Below, piece by piece: positions 1 to 9,285 of a stretch of DNA of 64,000 nucleotides. Where the stretch lies: NCBI GenBank assembly GCA_044226655.1, contig JBGAGO010000004.1:124001-188000 (forward strand). The letters run 5' to 3'. Made by a program: the position numbers and the translations under genes. The DNA is from JBEVOS01 sp044226655 (GTDB lineage Bacteria; Pseudomonadota; Alphaproteobacteria; Caulobacterales; Aquidulcibacteraceae). Below the pieces are notes generated by a model, which saw nothing but the letters and a program-made list of their open reading frames with translations, was not told the origin of the DNA and made no database searches. Position 1 is the stretch's first letter. Every line of letters starts with the position of its first letter.

Positions 1-1296
1 CACACCTGCGTGCAAGTGTTCTTCTTCCGCGCCGGCCAGAACTGGGGCAACCGCGCCTATTTCCCGCGTCACGACCCGCAGACGCCCGAACCCGAAGTGC
101 TCGAAAGCTTCATCGCGCAATTCTACGACGAGCGCGATCCGCCCCCGCTGGTGCTGACCAATATCGAGATCACGGAAAACGATCTGCTCGAACAGGCGCT
201 CGCCGTGAAAGCCGACCGCAAGGTCGAGCTCCGCTGCCCGCAGCGCGGCGAAAAGCGCGAGATCGTCGACGCCGCCGCGCTCAACGCGCGCGAAGCGCTC
301 GGCCGGCGCATGGCGGAAACGCAGAGCGTCGCGAAATTGCTCGATGGCGTGGCTGAAACCTTCGGCCTCGCCGAACGGCCCGAACGCATCGAGGTCTACG
401 ACAATTCGCACATCCAGGGCACGAACGCCGTCGGCGCCATGATCGTCGCCGGCCCCGACGGCTTCATCAAAAACCAGTACCGCAAATTCAACATCCGCAG
501 CACGGAGCTCACGCCGGGCGACGATTACGCCATGATGCGCGAAGTGCTCTCCCGCCGCTTCGCCCGCATGCTGAAGGAGCGGGCGGAAGATGAGGCGCAA
601 AGTCCTTCTCCCCTTGTGGGAGAAGGTGGTTCTCGCGTGAGCGAGAACCGGATGAGGGGTGACGGCGCGACGCTTGAGAGCGAGGCGCCAACACCCCTCA
701 CCCGTCCTTCGCTTCGCGAAGGCCACCCTCTCCCACAAGGGGAGAGGGACGAGGCGCTCGCCGCCTCTCCCGGCCAGATCACAGATGGCGGCGTCGATTT
801 TTCCAAAGAAGAAACGCGCGAGCGCGACTCCAAATTCGCCGCCCGCCCCGATCTCGTGCTGATCGATGGCGGCGAAGGCCAATTGGCCGCCGCGCGCGAT
901 GCGCTGCGCGATCTGGGTCTGCTGAACGAGATCGTGCTGGTCGGCGTCGCCAAGGGCGTCGATCGCGACGCGGGCCGCGAACGCTTCTTCATACCGGGCC
1001 AAGCGCCCTTCCGCCTCGATGAGAAGAGCCCGGTGCTCTATTATCTCCAGCGCCTGCGCGATGAAGCGCACCGCTTCGCCATCGGCGCCCATCGCCAGAA
1101 GCGCAAGGCCGACATCGCCAAGAACCCGCTCGACGACATCGCCGGCGTCGGCCCCGCGCGCAAACGCGCGCTGCTCGATCGCTTCGGCTCGGCGCGCGGT
1201 GTCGCCTCCGCAAACATTTCCGAGCTCGAAGCGGTTGACGGCGTCAACACCGAACTGGCCAAACGCATCTATGACTTCTTCCACGACAAGCGTTGA
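1..1296 (+). CDS. uvrC: UvrABC excinuclease subunit C, 5'-truncated by the window edge
   Basis: UvrC makes the dual incisions around bulky lesions in nucleotide excision repair with UvrA and UvrB. The frame is open from base 1, so the GIY-YIG N-terminal nuclease and the start lie outside the window. Visible are QVFFFRAGQNWGNRAYFP before the UvrB-contacting region, YDNSHIQGTNAVGAM of the RNase-H-like C-terminal nuclease, DLVLIDGGEGQL, and the terminal helix-hairpin-helix (DDIAGVGPARKRALL). Between the two halves of the nuclease domain, a Pro/Arg/Gly-rich stretch of about 50 residues is encoded by an in-frame palindromic repeat (604-749). The frame stays open through it, so the protein is probably still made with a low-complexity loop. 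The 3' end overlaps pgsA. Confidence 0.96.
   Translation, partial: HTCVQVFFFRAGQNWGNRAYFPRHDPQTPEPEVLESFIAQFYDERDPPPLVLTNIEITENDLLEQALAVKADRKVELRCPQRGEKREIVDAAALNAREALGRRMAETQSVAKLLDGVAETFGLAERPERIEVYDNSHIQGTNAVGAMIVAGPDGFIKNQYRKFNIRSTELTPGDDYAMMREVLSRRFARMLKERAEDEAQSPSPLVGEGGSRVSENRMRGDGATLESEAPTPLTRPSLREGHPLPQGERDEALAASPGQITDGGVDFSKEETRERDSKFAARPDLVLIDGGEGQLAAARDALRDLGLLNEIVLVGVAKGVDRDAGRERFFIPGQAPFRLDEKSPVLYYLQRLRDEAHRFAIGAHRQKRKADIAKNPLDDIAGVGPARKRALLDRFGSARGVASANISELEAVDGVNTELAKRIYDFFHDKR
604..749. repeat. Family A palindromic repeat, copy 1, in frame inside uvrC
   Basis: A long inverted repeat. The outer arm begins CCTTCTCCCCTTGTGGGAG and its complement closes the element. The inner arm is GGATGAGGGGTG/CACCCCTCACCC. 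Between outer and inner arms sit two small hairpins, TTCTCGC-gtga-GCGAGAA and CCTTCGC-ttc-GCGAAGG. The same arms recur at 55318-55460 and 58799-58944 outside genes. Here the element is translated as part of UvrC without a stop. Confidence 0.9.
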
Positions 1297-1894
1297 TTCC
1301 GGCGCGCGCCCATCGCGGGTTCCGCTCATGCTGACGATCGCGCGCCTCATTCTTGCGCCGGTTGTGGCGGGCCTCATCGTGTGGGCCGGCTATGGCGTCT
1401 TCCGGCATGGCCTCATCTTCGCGGGCCTGGTTTATGGCGCGGCGGCCACGCTCTTCGTCATCGCGGCGCTCACCGATTGGCTCGACGGCATGCTGGCGCG
1501 CCGCCTGAACGCCGTCACCCCGCTCGGCGCCGCGCTCGACCACATCGCCGACAAGTTGCTCACCGCAGGCGCCATGATCGCGCTCGCCGCCACCGTGTTT
1601 CCCCTCGATCTGATCGTGGCGACCTTGGTGCTGGTGCTGCGCGATCTCGCCGTCTCCGGCCTCAGGGAAGGCTATGGCGACAAGCTCCCCGTCGACGGCT
1701 TCGGCAAGGTCAAAGCTGCGGCGGCGATGATTGGCGTCGCGTTCTACCTCGCCTTCCAGGCCGCCGGCGTGCTGGGCGCGCCGCCTTACCTGCTGCTCGG
1801 CCTGGTCTGGCTGGCCCGCTCCCTGATCTGGACCGCCGCCCTGCTCGCGCTGTTCAGCGCCGCCCGGTATCTGCGGACCGCACTCGCCTCTTAA
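1271..1894 (+). CDS. pgsA: CDP-diacylglycerol-glycerol-3-phosphate phosphatidyltransferase
   Basis: Membrane enzyme making phosphatidylglycerophosphate, the committed step to phosphatidylglycerol and cardiolipin. The CDP-alcohol phosphatidyltransferase signature D-G-x2-A-R-x8-G-x3-D-x3-D is complete (DGMLARRLNAV...GAALDHIAD). About five hydrophobic spans follow the family pattern. The ATG at 1271 lies inside the end of uvrC (26-base overlap) and gives an N-terminus ending in VPLMLTIARL, which matches the usual first-helix entry. An internal ATG at 1328 is the alternative but would cut into that motif. The overlap suggests translational coupling to uvrC. Confidence 0.9.
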   Translation: MTSSTTSVDSGARPSRVPLMLTIARLILAPVVAGLIVWAGYGVFRHGLIFAGLVYGAAATLFVIAALTDWLDGMLARRLNAVTPLGAALDHIADKLLTAGAMIALAATVFPLDLIVATLVLVLRDLAVSGLREGYGDKLPVDGFGKVKAAAAMIGVAFYLAFQAAGVLGAPPYLLLGLVWLARSLIWTAALLALFSAARYLRTALAS

Positions 1895-1929
1895 CGACTC
1901 CGCAACCTACGATTGCTACCTAAGGTAGT

Positions 1930-3474
1930 ATGTCGGAGGGAGCGTCCGTTCAGGTTGTTGATGCCGAGTCCGCGCGTTGGGACGCGCTGACGCGCACCAC
2001 GCTTGAGGCCAAGCTGGTCCACCGCGCCTATCGCCCGCTCTGGGCCAATGGCGCGTTCGCCGACATGTTTCTCTATGACGATGTCGGCGATGTGCTCCGG
2101 CAATCCTCGTTGCTGGCGCTGTTCGACGCCGACACCCGCGCCGCGCCGGACGAGGCCTGGCGGACGCTGATCGGCGCCGATGGCGCAGTGTTCGGCCGGC
2201 GCCTGTTCAATCGGCGCAATGGGGCGCTCTTCCGGGTCGAGTTCCTGGCCCGCCGCATCGATTGGGACGGCGCGCCCGCCGCCGCGCTGGCGCTGCTGGA
2301 CGTCAGCGAAGAAGAACGCGCGCACCGCTCGCTCGTCGCGGCGCGCGCCGAGATCGAGGCCAGCGCCCGCGCCCGCCGCGCGCTCTACGCCAGCGCCGCG
2401 CGTTCCTTGGTGGAGCCGCTGCGCGCCGCGCGCACGCGTCTGCGCACGCTGGCCGCGGCCGAGACGGACTATGCCGAGGACGCGCGCGACGCCGTTTCGG
2501 CCTGCGACGCGTTCATGGCGCGTGTCGCCCATGTCGGTGAATTGCTAGACGCGCAGGCGCCGGAATCGTTTCGTCTCGCGCCGGTTCTGGACTCTGCGTT
2601 GCGCAGCGCGCGCGAAGCACGGCCATCCGCGCGCTTTGAGGCGCGGCTGTTGTGCGATGCGCATCCGTTCGTGCTGGGCGCGCCGGCGCGCGTTGAACAG
2701 ATCGCGTTCGCGCTGCTCGAAACCGCGGCGCAGCGCGCCGATGACGTCGTCTTCACCGCCGCGCACGATTCCGAAGGCCTGGCCCTTCAAGTCGAAGCGC
2801 GCGGCCTCGGCGCGGGCGGCAGGGATTGGACCGACGAGCCGTTCCGCCTGGCGCGCGCCATGCTCGAGAGCGAAGGCGGCGTGCTGGTGGCGCGCGCCGC
2901 GACGCGCGACGTCTGGTCCGCGCACGCCTTCGCGCCGCTGCCGGCCGCGCAGGATCCGCTGGCCCCGCAGCTCGCCCGCGACGTGCTGGTGGTCGATGAC
3001 AATGACGCAGCGCTCCGCGTCGCGCTGACGCTGCTAAGCGCGCTCGGCCATCGGCCAAGCGCCGTGCGCAGCGGGCCGGAAGCGCTCGCGGCGCTGGCGG
3101 CACGGCGCTTCGATCTCGTCGTGATGGACGTGCACATGCCGGGCATGGACGGCTTCGAGACCGCACAGCGCATGCGCGCGCTGCCCCGGCCCTGGGCCGG
3201 CATTCCGATTATCGCCGCCACCGCCAGCGCTGCGCCCGAACTGCGCGCGCGCGCGTCGGACGCAGGCATGGACGCGTTTCTGTTGAAGCCGATCGAGACG
3301 GCGAAGCTCGCCGAACAGATCGCCCTTCTGACCGCCGCTACCGGCTCAGTCGAGCCGGCGGAACTCCACCAGATTGAGGAGGAAGATCAGCACGATAAAG
3401 CCAAGAATGATGTAGAGCGCGGTCACGTCTGCCCCTCGTCGGCGGAACTGAATCCCCTTCGCGCTCGCGTCTAA
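1930..3474 (+). CDS. PAS / degenerate histidine kinase / receiver protein
   Basis: A 514-residue protein. Residues about 20-135 look like a PAS-type sensor, about 150-330 resemble a histidine-kinase core, and about 350-465 form a receiver. The receiver is intact: acidic pair in VVDDND near 355, phospho-acceptor Asp400 in VVMDVHMPGMDG, and Lys453 in LLKPIE. The kinase core is not. Where an H-box His would stand the sequence reads ASAARSLVEPLRAAR, and no DxGxG ATP-binding box is recognisable. It probably acts as a phosphorylatable output or scaffold rather than an autokinase (inference). The tail after about residue 470 is low-complexity and overlaps an antisense small ORF at 3346-3426, so the frame may run past the ancestral stop. 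Confidence 0.75.
   Translation: MSEGASVQVVDAESARWDALTRTTLEAKLVHRAYRPLWANGAFADMFLYDDVGDVLRQSSLLALFDADTRAAPDEAWRTLIGADGAVFGRRLFNRRNGALFRVEFLARRIDWDGAPAAALALLDVSEEERAHRSLVAARAEIEASARARRALYASAARSLVEPLRAARTRLRTLAAAETDYAEDARDAVSACDAFMARVAHVGELLDAQAPESFRLAPVLDSALRSAREARPSARFEARLLCDAHPFVLGAPARVEQIAFALLETAAQRADDVVFTAAHDSEGLALQVEARGLGAGGRDWTDEPFRLARAMLESEGGVLVARAATRDVWSAHAFAPLPAAQDPLAPQLARDVLVVDDNDAALRVALTLLSALGHRPSAVRSGPEALAALAARRFDLVVMDVHMPGMDGFETAQRMRALPRPWAGIPIIAATASAAPELRARASDAGMDAFLLKPIETAKLAEQIALLTAATGSVEPAELHQIEEEDQHDKAKNDVERGHVCPSSAELNPLRARV
3346..3426 (-). CDS. Candidate 26-residue single-span membrane peptide
   Basis: A very short minus-strand ORF with a GTG start encoding MTALYIILGFIVLIFLLNLV followed by EFRRLD. 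That is a short N-terminus, one continuous hydrophobic helix, then a charged tail, typical of bacterial small membrane peptides. A ribosome-binding match GAGGGG lies about six bases before the GTG. A 7-bp perfect hairpin (CCGGCTC/GAGCCGG) surrounds the stop codon. It is antisense to the poorly conserved tail of the kinase-like gene. I do not recognise the family; KdpF-like peptides have similar layout, but no kdpA follows. Coding status is inferred from composition and the ribosome-binding match. Confidence 0.5.
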   Translation of the reverse strand: MTALYIILGFIVLIFLLNLVEFRRLD

Positions 3475-3489
3475 CGCCAATCGACAGGT

Positions 3490-3668
3490 TAGGCGAGCCC
3501 CCGCTTCGCCGCACCAATCCACCCCGCGGGCCCGCGCTCCAGGCTGGGGGTGGCGACGTCTCTGAACCCGGTCTACCGCCTTGGGCCGAGGTTCGGAGGC
3601 GAAGCGCGTCGGATGTCCGGCGTGCGCCGCCCTCCCGGCTTCCCCGCCGGGGGGGGCGGACCTTTTTT
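3490..3668 (+). ncRNA. Candidate structured RNA ending in an intrinsic terminator
   Basis: The gap between the kinase-like gene and the convergent P450 gene contains nested complementary segments: CGCTTCGCC (3502-3510) with GGCGAAGCG (3598-3606); CCACCCC (3519-3525) with GGGGTGG (3547-3553); CTCTGAACC (3560-3568) with GGTTCGGAG (3590-3598); and a local stem at 3604-3625. A terminator hairpin with six T follows. The pattern fits a short multi-stem RNA, or the 3' untranslated region of the upstream gene. I cannot match it to 6S, SRP, tmRNA or RNase P by motif. No promoter is identified. Confidence 0.3.
3627..3668 (+). terminator. Rho-independent terminator
   Basis: A G/C-rich hairpin (CCGCCCTCCCGGC paired with a GCCGGGGGG-type 3' arm, loop ttcccc) is followed by ACC and six T. 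It ends plus-strand transcription from the kinase-like gene or from the structured region before it, six bases short of the convergent P450 stop codon. Confidence 0.75.
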
Positions 3669-3673
3669 GGCGA

Positions 3674-4948
3674 TCAGCTCAGCGCATAGCGCAGCGGCAG
3701 CTTCTTCGGCCCGCTGACAAAGCTGGCTTCCGAAAGCTGCGCCTGCCCGCCGAGTTCGACCGATTTCAACCGCGGCAGCAATTCCTCCCACAGGATGCGC
3801 ATCTCCATTTTCGCCAGATGCTGGCCGAGACAGAGATGGGCGCCATAGCCGAATGCGAGATGCTTGTTCGGGCTGCGGTCGACGCGGAATTCGTACGGGT
3901 CTTCGAAAACCTCTTCGTCGCGATTGCCGCTCGGATAGCACAGCATGAACCAATCGCCGGCCTTGTATTGCGTCCCGCGCAACTCGACGTCGCGCGCGGC
4001 GCTGCGCATGAAATGGCGCACGGGCGTGGTCCAGCGGATGCTCTCATCGATGAGGCCTGGGATAAGCGCGGGATCGGCCTTCACCTTGGCGAATTGATCG
4101 GGCCGCTCGGCCAGCGCCCACATCGCGCCGGCGGTCGAGGACGACGTCGTATCGTGGCCGGCTGTGGCGATGATCACGTAGTACGACACCGCGTCGAACG
4201 CCGAGATCAAATTGCCGTCGATCTTGGCGTTGGCGATGACGCTGGCCACGTCCTCGCGCGGATTGGCGCGGCGATCTTCGGTGAGCGCGTTGAAGTAGTT
4301 GAAGAAGTCCATCAGCACTTTCTGGACCTCCGCCATCTGTTCTTCCGGCGTCGTGGCCTCTGATTTGCGCTTCAAATCCGGATCGGTGGCGCCGAACAGC
4401 TCCTGCGTGAGCTTCAGCATGCGCGGCTCGTCCTCGCGCGGCACGCCGAGAATCTCCATGATCACGCGCAGCGGAAAATGCAGCGCGACCTCGTTGACGA
4501 AATCGCATTGCCCGCCGAGCGCGACCATCCGGTCCGCCGCCTCGCGCGCCAGCCGGCGCACATGCTCTTCCAGCTTCTTGACGTTCTGCGGCATGAACCA
4601 CGCCTGCGTCAGCGCGCGGTATTTCATGTGATCCGGCTCATCCATCTGCACCAGCGTGTAGAGCAACGGGCGGCCCTGGGCGCGCGCTTCGCGTCCGCGC
4701 GCCACGCCATCTGCGGTCGCCAGCGTCGATGGGAAATCGCCGTACGGGAACAGCGTGTTGTCGCGGCTGATCTCGAGAATGTCGGTGTGCTTGGTGACGA
4801 TGTGGAACGGATCGAAGCCCGGCAGCTCCGCGCGCGCGATCGGATCGTTCTTACGCAGCCATTCATAGGCCGCGTTCAAGCGCGCCGGCTCGGCATGGGC
4901 TTTGGGGTCGACAATCGTTGCAACGATCTCTTGCGGCGCCTTCGTCAT
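3674..4948 (-). CDS. Cytochrome P450
   Basis: A soluble 424-residue bacterial P450 (class I, fed by separate redox partners). The I-helix oxygen-activation motif is AGHDTTS, the K-helix ExxR is ESIR, and the heme-thiolate loop is FGYGAHLCLG with Cys373. The ATG at 4948 is preceded by GAGGAG five bases upstream; an upstream in-frame start would add an Arg/Pro-rich leader without homology. No ferredoxin or reductase is adjacent, so the substrate cannot be inferred; terpenoid, steroid or fatty-acid hydroxylation are all possible. The membrane protein gene at 5018-5800 lies just upstream on the same strand and may be co-transcribed. Confidence 0.93.
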   Translation of the reverse strand: MTKAPQEIVATIVDPKAHAEPARLNAAYEWLRKNDPIARAELPGFDPFHIVTKHTDILEISRDNTLFPYGDFPSTLATADGVARGREARAQGRPLLYTLVQMDEPDHMKYRALTQAWFMPQNVKKLEEHVRRLAREAADRMVALGGQCDFVNEVALHFPLRVIMEILGVPREDEPRMLKLTQELFGATDPDLKRKSEATTPEEQMAEVQKVLMDFFNYFNALTEDRRANPREDVASVIANAKIDGNLISAFDAVSYYVIIATAGHDTTSSSTAGAMWALAERPDQFAKVKADPALIPGLIDESIRWTTPVRHFMRSAARDVELRGTQYKAGDWFMLCYPSGNRDEEVFEDPYEFRVDRSPNKHLAFGYGAHLCLGQHLAKMEMRILWEELLPRLKSVELGGQAQLSEASFVSGPKKLPLRYALS

Positions 4949-5017
4949 GCGCTCCTCCTCGTTTGTGCGCGGAGGATGAGGCCCGCCGCAACGGCAGCGC
5001 AAGCCGCGTTCGCGCGC

Positions 5018-5800
5018 TCAGGCGCCGGCGCTGGCCACCCAGGCCGCAATGGCGTGCCAAAGGGCCGTGGCGCCGATTAGCGGGCGCGTCAGCTGCATGA
5101 GCAGCAGCGCCGCCCCGCCCCAGAGATAGATGTCGTGCGGGCGCCCTCGTGTGCGCCAATCATAGGTCATCGCCACGACGATCAGCAGATCGGCCAACAG
5201 GCCGGCAATGATCACGCCCGGAAATGGCGGCACGAAGCCGGGCGGCGGCGGCCCCGCCTCTCCCGCCATCATGCCCAGGATCGGCCCCGTCCAGCGCGCG
5301 ATCGGCGCATCGAGCAGCGAGACCGCGCCGAGCAGCATCAGCCGCTTATGGATTTCCGGTTTGCGCACCTGCGCCACCGCGGCCCACACGCACGCGCCGA
5401 AGAAGGACATGCCGCTGGCCTGCACCCAGCTGAACGTCAGCGCGGCGTCGCGATTGCCGTGCGCCGTGCGCAGATTGATCGTCACGCCCATCGTCACCAG
5501 CACGATGAGCACCATCATCGCCGCGAGCGCGACGCCGACGAGGCCCCATTCGCGATGCGCCGCACTGCGCCCGTTGGCGACCAGCCAGGTCTGAAAACAG
5601 AAATAGAGGCACCAGCCGAAGAACAGCGCGCCATGCACGTGCAGGATGCCCGGCCCCACCGATTGGCCGGTCGCCAAGGGCATGAAATAGGTCGGCAGGA
5701 AACCGACCAGCGCGACGGCGAGCGTCGCCAGCGCCATGAAGAAATAGAACCGCCGTCCCGCCGCCGCCTTGGGCGGAACGGGCGCTGCAATCGTCGTCAT
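5018..5800 (-). CDS. Multi-pass membrane protein of unknown function
   Basis: 260 residues with about seven hydrophobic segments (around 20-40, 52-73, 87-110, 125-145, 155-175, 195-215, 225-250). Conserved-looking histidines occur in HVHGALFFGW and in AHREWG, which could ligate heme or a metal, but I do not recognise the family. The start MTTIAAP at 5800 is preceded by a G-rich GGGAGAGGG tract. It ends 70 bases before the P450 start on the same strand, so the two may form an operon. A membrane redox or electron-supply role for the P450 is conceivable but unsupported. Confidence 0.75.
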   Translation of the reverse strand: MTTIAAPVPPKAAAGRRFYFFMALATLAVALVGFLPTYFMPLATGQSVGPGILHVHGALFFGWCLYFCFQTWLVANGRSAAHREWGLVGVALAAMMVLIVLVTMGVTINLRTAHGNRDAALTFSWVQASGMSFFGACVWAAVAQVRKPEIHKRLMLLGAVSLLDAPIARWTGPILGMMAGEAGPPPPGFVPPFPGVIIAGLLADLLIVVAMTYDWRTRGRPHDIYLWGGAALLLMQLTRPLIGATALWHAIAAWVASAGA

Positions 5801-5892
5801 CGCCCTCTCCCCTGCGGCGCGAGGCTAACAATCCGGGAGGTCGTGCGCCACCCAAGGTTTTGTGGCGTCTGAACTGCGCGGCCGCACAAACG

Positions 5893-5920
5893 AAAAGGCC
5901 CCGGCATGCGCCAGGGCCTT
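5893..5920 (-). terminator. Intrinsic terminator downstream of ftsH
   Basis: Read on the minus strand, AAGGCCC and GGGCCTT flank a short GC-rich loop and are followed by TTTT-CG-TTT. It lies about 25 bases after the ftsH stop and ends the tol/ftsH-direction transcript. Confidence 0.8.
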
Positions 5921-5944
5921 CGTTTGGAAAATTCGAAGCGACGC

Positions 5945-7870
<1,926 letters not shown>

Positions 7871-7964
7871 CGGGGTTGGACCTCTTCGGCCCGCGCCGGC
7901 GGGCCGTCCTCAGCTACATAGGACTGTCACGTCCCATTAACACCCCTTTATGCCATGCGCCCGG

Positions 7965-9188
7965 TCAAGGCGGGGTGAACAGGATGTCAGAAAGCCGCGC
8001 GGCGATCAGCCATTCGGCCTCCAGCGCGCCGGCCGCCCGCGCTTCAGGCAGGCTCAGCACGCCGGCTTGCGTCTCCACCAGCGGCGCGCCGCGGCCGGCG
8101 GGATCGGGCCGCAGCACGATTGTTTCGCTGCCGCACCGCACGGCGAGCCGCCCGTCCCAGACCGCCGCCTGCCCTTGCGCGAGGGTGAGCGCCGGCTGGG
8201 CCGGCCCGCCGCCCCGCCCCGCAATGGCGCCGGGATCGCGCGTCAGCACGATCCGCCCACGGGATTCGGCGATCCGGCAGCCATGCAAAGTGCGCCCGCG
8301 AAAGCCGCCGCCTTCGATCGCGCGCGCCAGCCGCACCACCGCCTCGGCGCTTGGCGCACGCTGCGCGCCCGAAGCCGCGATCAACGCCGCGCTCAAGGCG
8401 CGCGCGCGCACGGCCTCCGGCGCGGGCGTCCACGTCAGCGACAGCGCGCCGGCCTCATTTACGGCGCCGGCCAGCCAGGCGCGCGCGGCGTGCGTTTCTT
8501 CATCGAGCGCCGCACCGATCCGATCCGCGATCGCGCCGAAGCGCGCCAGATCGAAGCCTTGCGCTTCGAGGCCCTGCAGCAGCCGGCGTATGCGCACGCG
8601 CGCAAATCGCGCATTGTCGTTCGACGAATCTTCGATCCAGGCCGCGCCGCGCGCGGTGAGCCACGCGCGCAGCGCCGCGCGGCGCGCGCGGAGCAGCGGC
8701 CGCGTCAGCACGATGCCGCGCCCGTCCGGCCAGAGCGGCGCCGGCGCCAGCGCGCGCATCCCCGCCAACCCCCGCCAACCCGTGTTCGCCTGCGCGCGCA
8801 GCATCAAAGTCTCGGCCTGATCGTCCAGCGTGTGCGCCAGCGCGATGGCGCGCGCGCCAGCCTCGCGCGCCACATCGATCAGTGCGCCATAGCGTCCCCG
8901 CCGCAGCGCCGCCTGCGAAGGAGCCGCCCCCAGCCCACTCAGCCGCACCACCCGCGCCGCCACGCCCAGCGCGCGTGCGCGGTTCGCTACAAGCGCGCTT
9001 TCCGCCGCCGCCTCCGCGCGCACGCCGTGATCGACCACGCAGGCGATCAGCGGCCCGCGGCCGGCGAGTCCATGCAACAGCGCCGTGGAATCCCCGCCGC
9101 CGGACAGCGCCAGCAACAACGGGCCATCCCCCGCCGCCGCGAAACTCGCGGCGCGCGCAGGTTCGGAAACGGGGAACGCATCGGCCAC
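7965..9188 (-). CDS. tilS: tRNA(Ile)-lysidine synthase
   Basis: TilS adds lysine to C34 of tRNA-Ile(CAU), converting its decoding from AUG to AUA. The N-type ATP-pyrophosphatase P-loop SGGGDS is at residues 29-34, and the catalytic domain continues through HTLDDQAETLMLR and DSSNDNARFARVRIR. The C-terminal part is a diverged substrate-binding region. The start is GTG (MADAFPVSEP). It lies between cpoB and ftsH, with a palindromic repeat separating it from cpoB. Confidence 0.95.
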   Translation of the reverse strand: MADAFPVSEPARAASFAAAGDGPLLLALSGGGDSTALLHGLAGRGPLIACVVDHGVRAEAAAESALVANRARALGVAARVVRLSGLGAAPSQAALRRGRYGALIDVAREAGARAIALAHTLDDQAETLMLRAQANTGWRGLAGMRALAPAPLWPDGRGIVLTRPLLRARRAALRAWLTARGAAWIEDSSNDNARFARVRIRRLLQGLEAQGFDLARFGAIADRIGAALDEETHAARAWLAGAVNEAGALSLTWTPAPEAVRARALSAALIAASGAQRAPSAEAVVRLARAIEGGGFRGRTLHGCRIAESRGRIVLTRDPGAIAGRGGGPAQPALTLAQGQAAVWDGRLAVRCGSETIVLRPDPAGRGAPLVETQAGVLSLPEARAAGALEAEWLIAARLSDILFTPP

Positions 9189-9220
9189 GCGCCGAAGCTA
9201 ATCGAGATTTCGAATTTTCG

Positions 9221-9276
9221 TACCGCCGGCTTCCAGCCGGCAGATAGCGCTGACTGCCGGCTGGAAGCCGGCGGTA
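9221..9276. repeat. Family C short palindrome (REP-like) between cpoB and tilS
   Basis: TACCGCCGGCTTCCAGCCGG at 9221-9240 is repeated in inverted orientation, ending GGCGGTA at 9276, with a 12-base centre. Each arm also contains its own dyad (GCCGGCTtccAGCCGGC). It fills the gap between the cpoB stop and the tilS start and could form a strong hairpin in the polycistronic message. No T-run follows. Confidence 0.85.
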
Positions 9277-9285
9277 CGGGCGCCT

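Noticed and set aside
3490..3668. 6S RNA, SRP RNA or tmRNA
   Set aside because: No signature loop (for example GGAAG of SRP or the tmRNA tag frame) could be found; kept only as an unassigned structured candidate.
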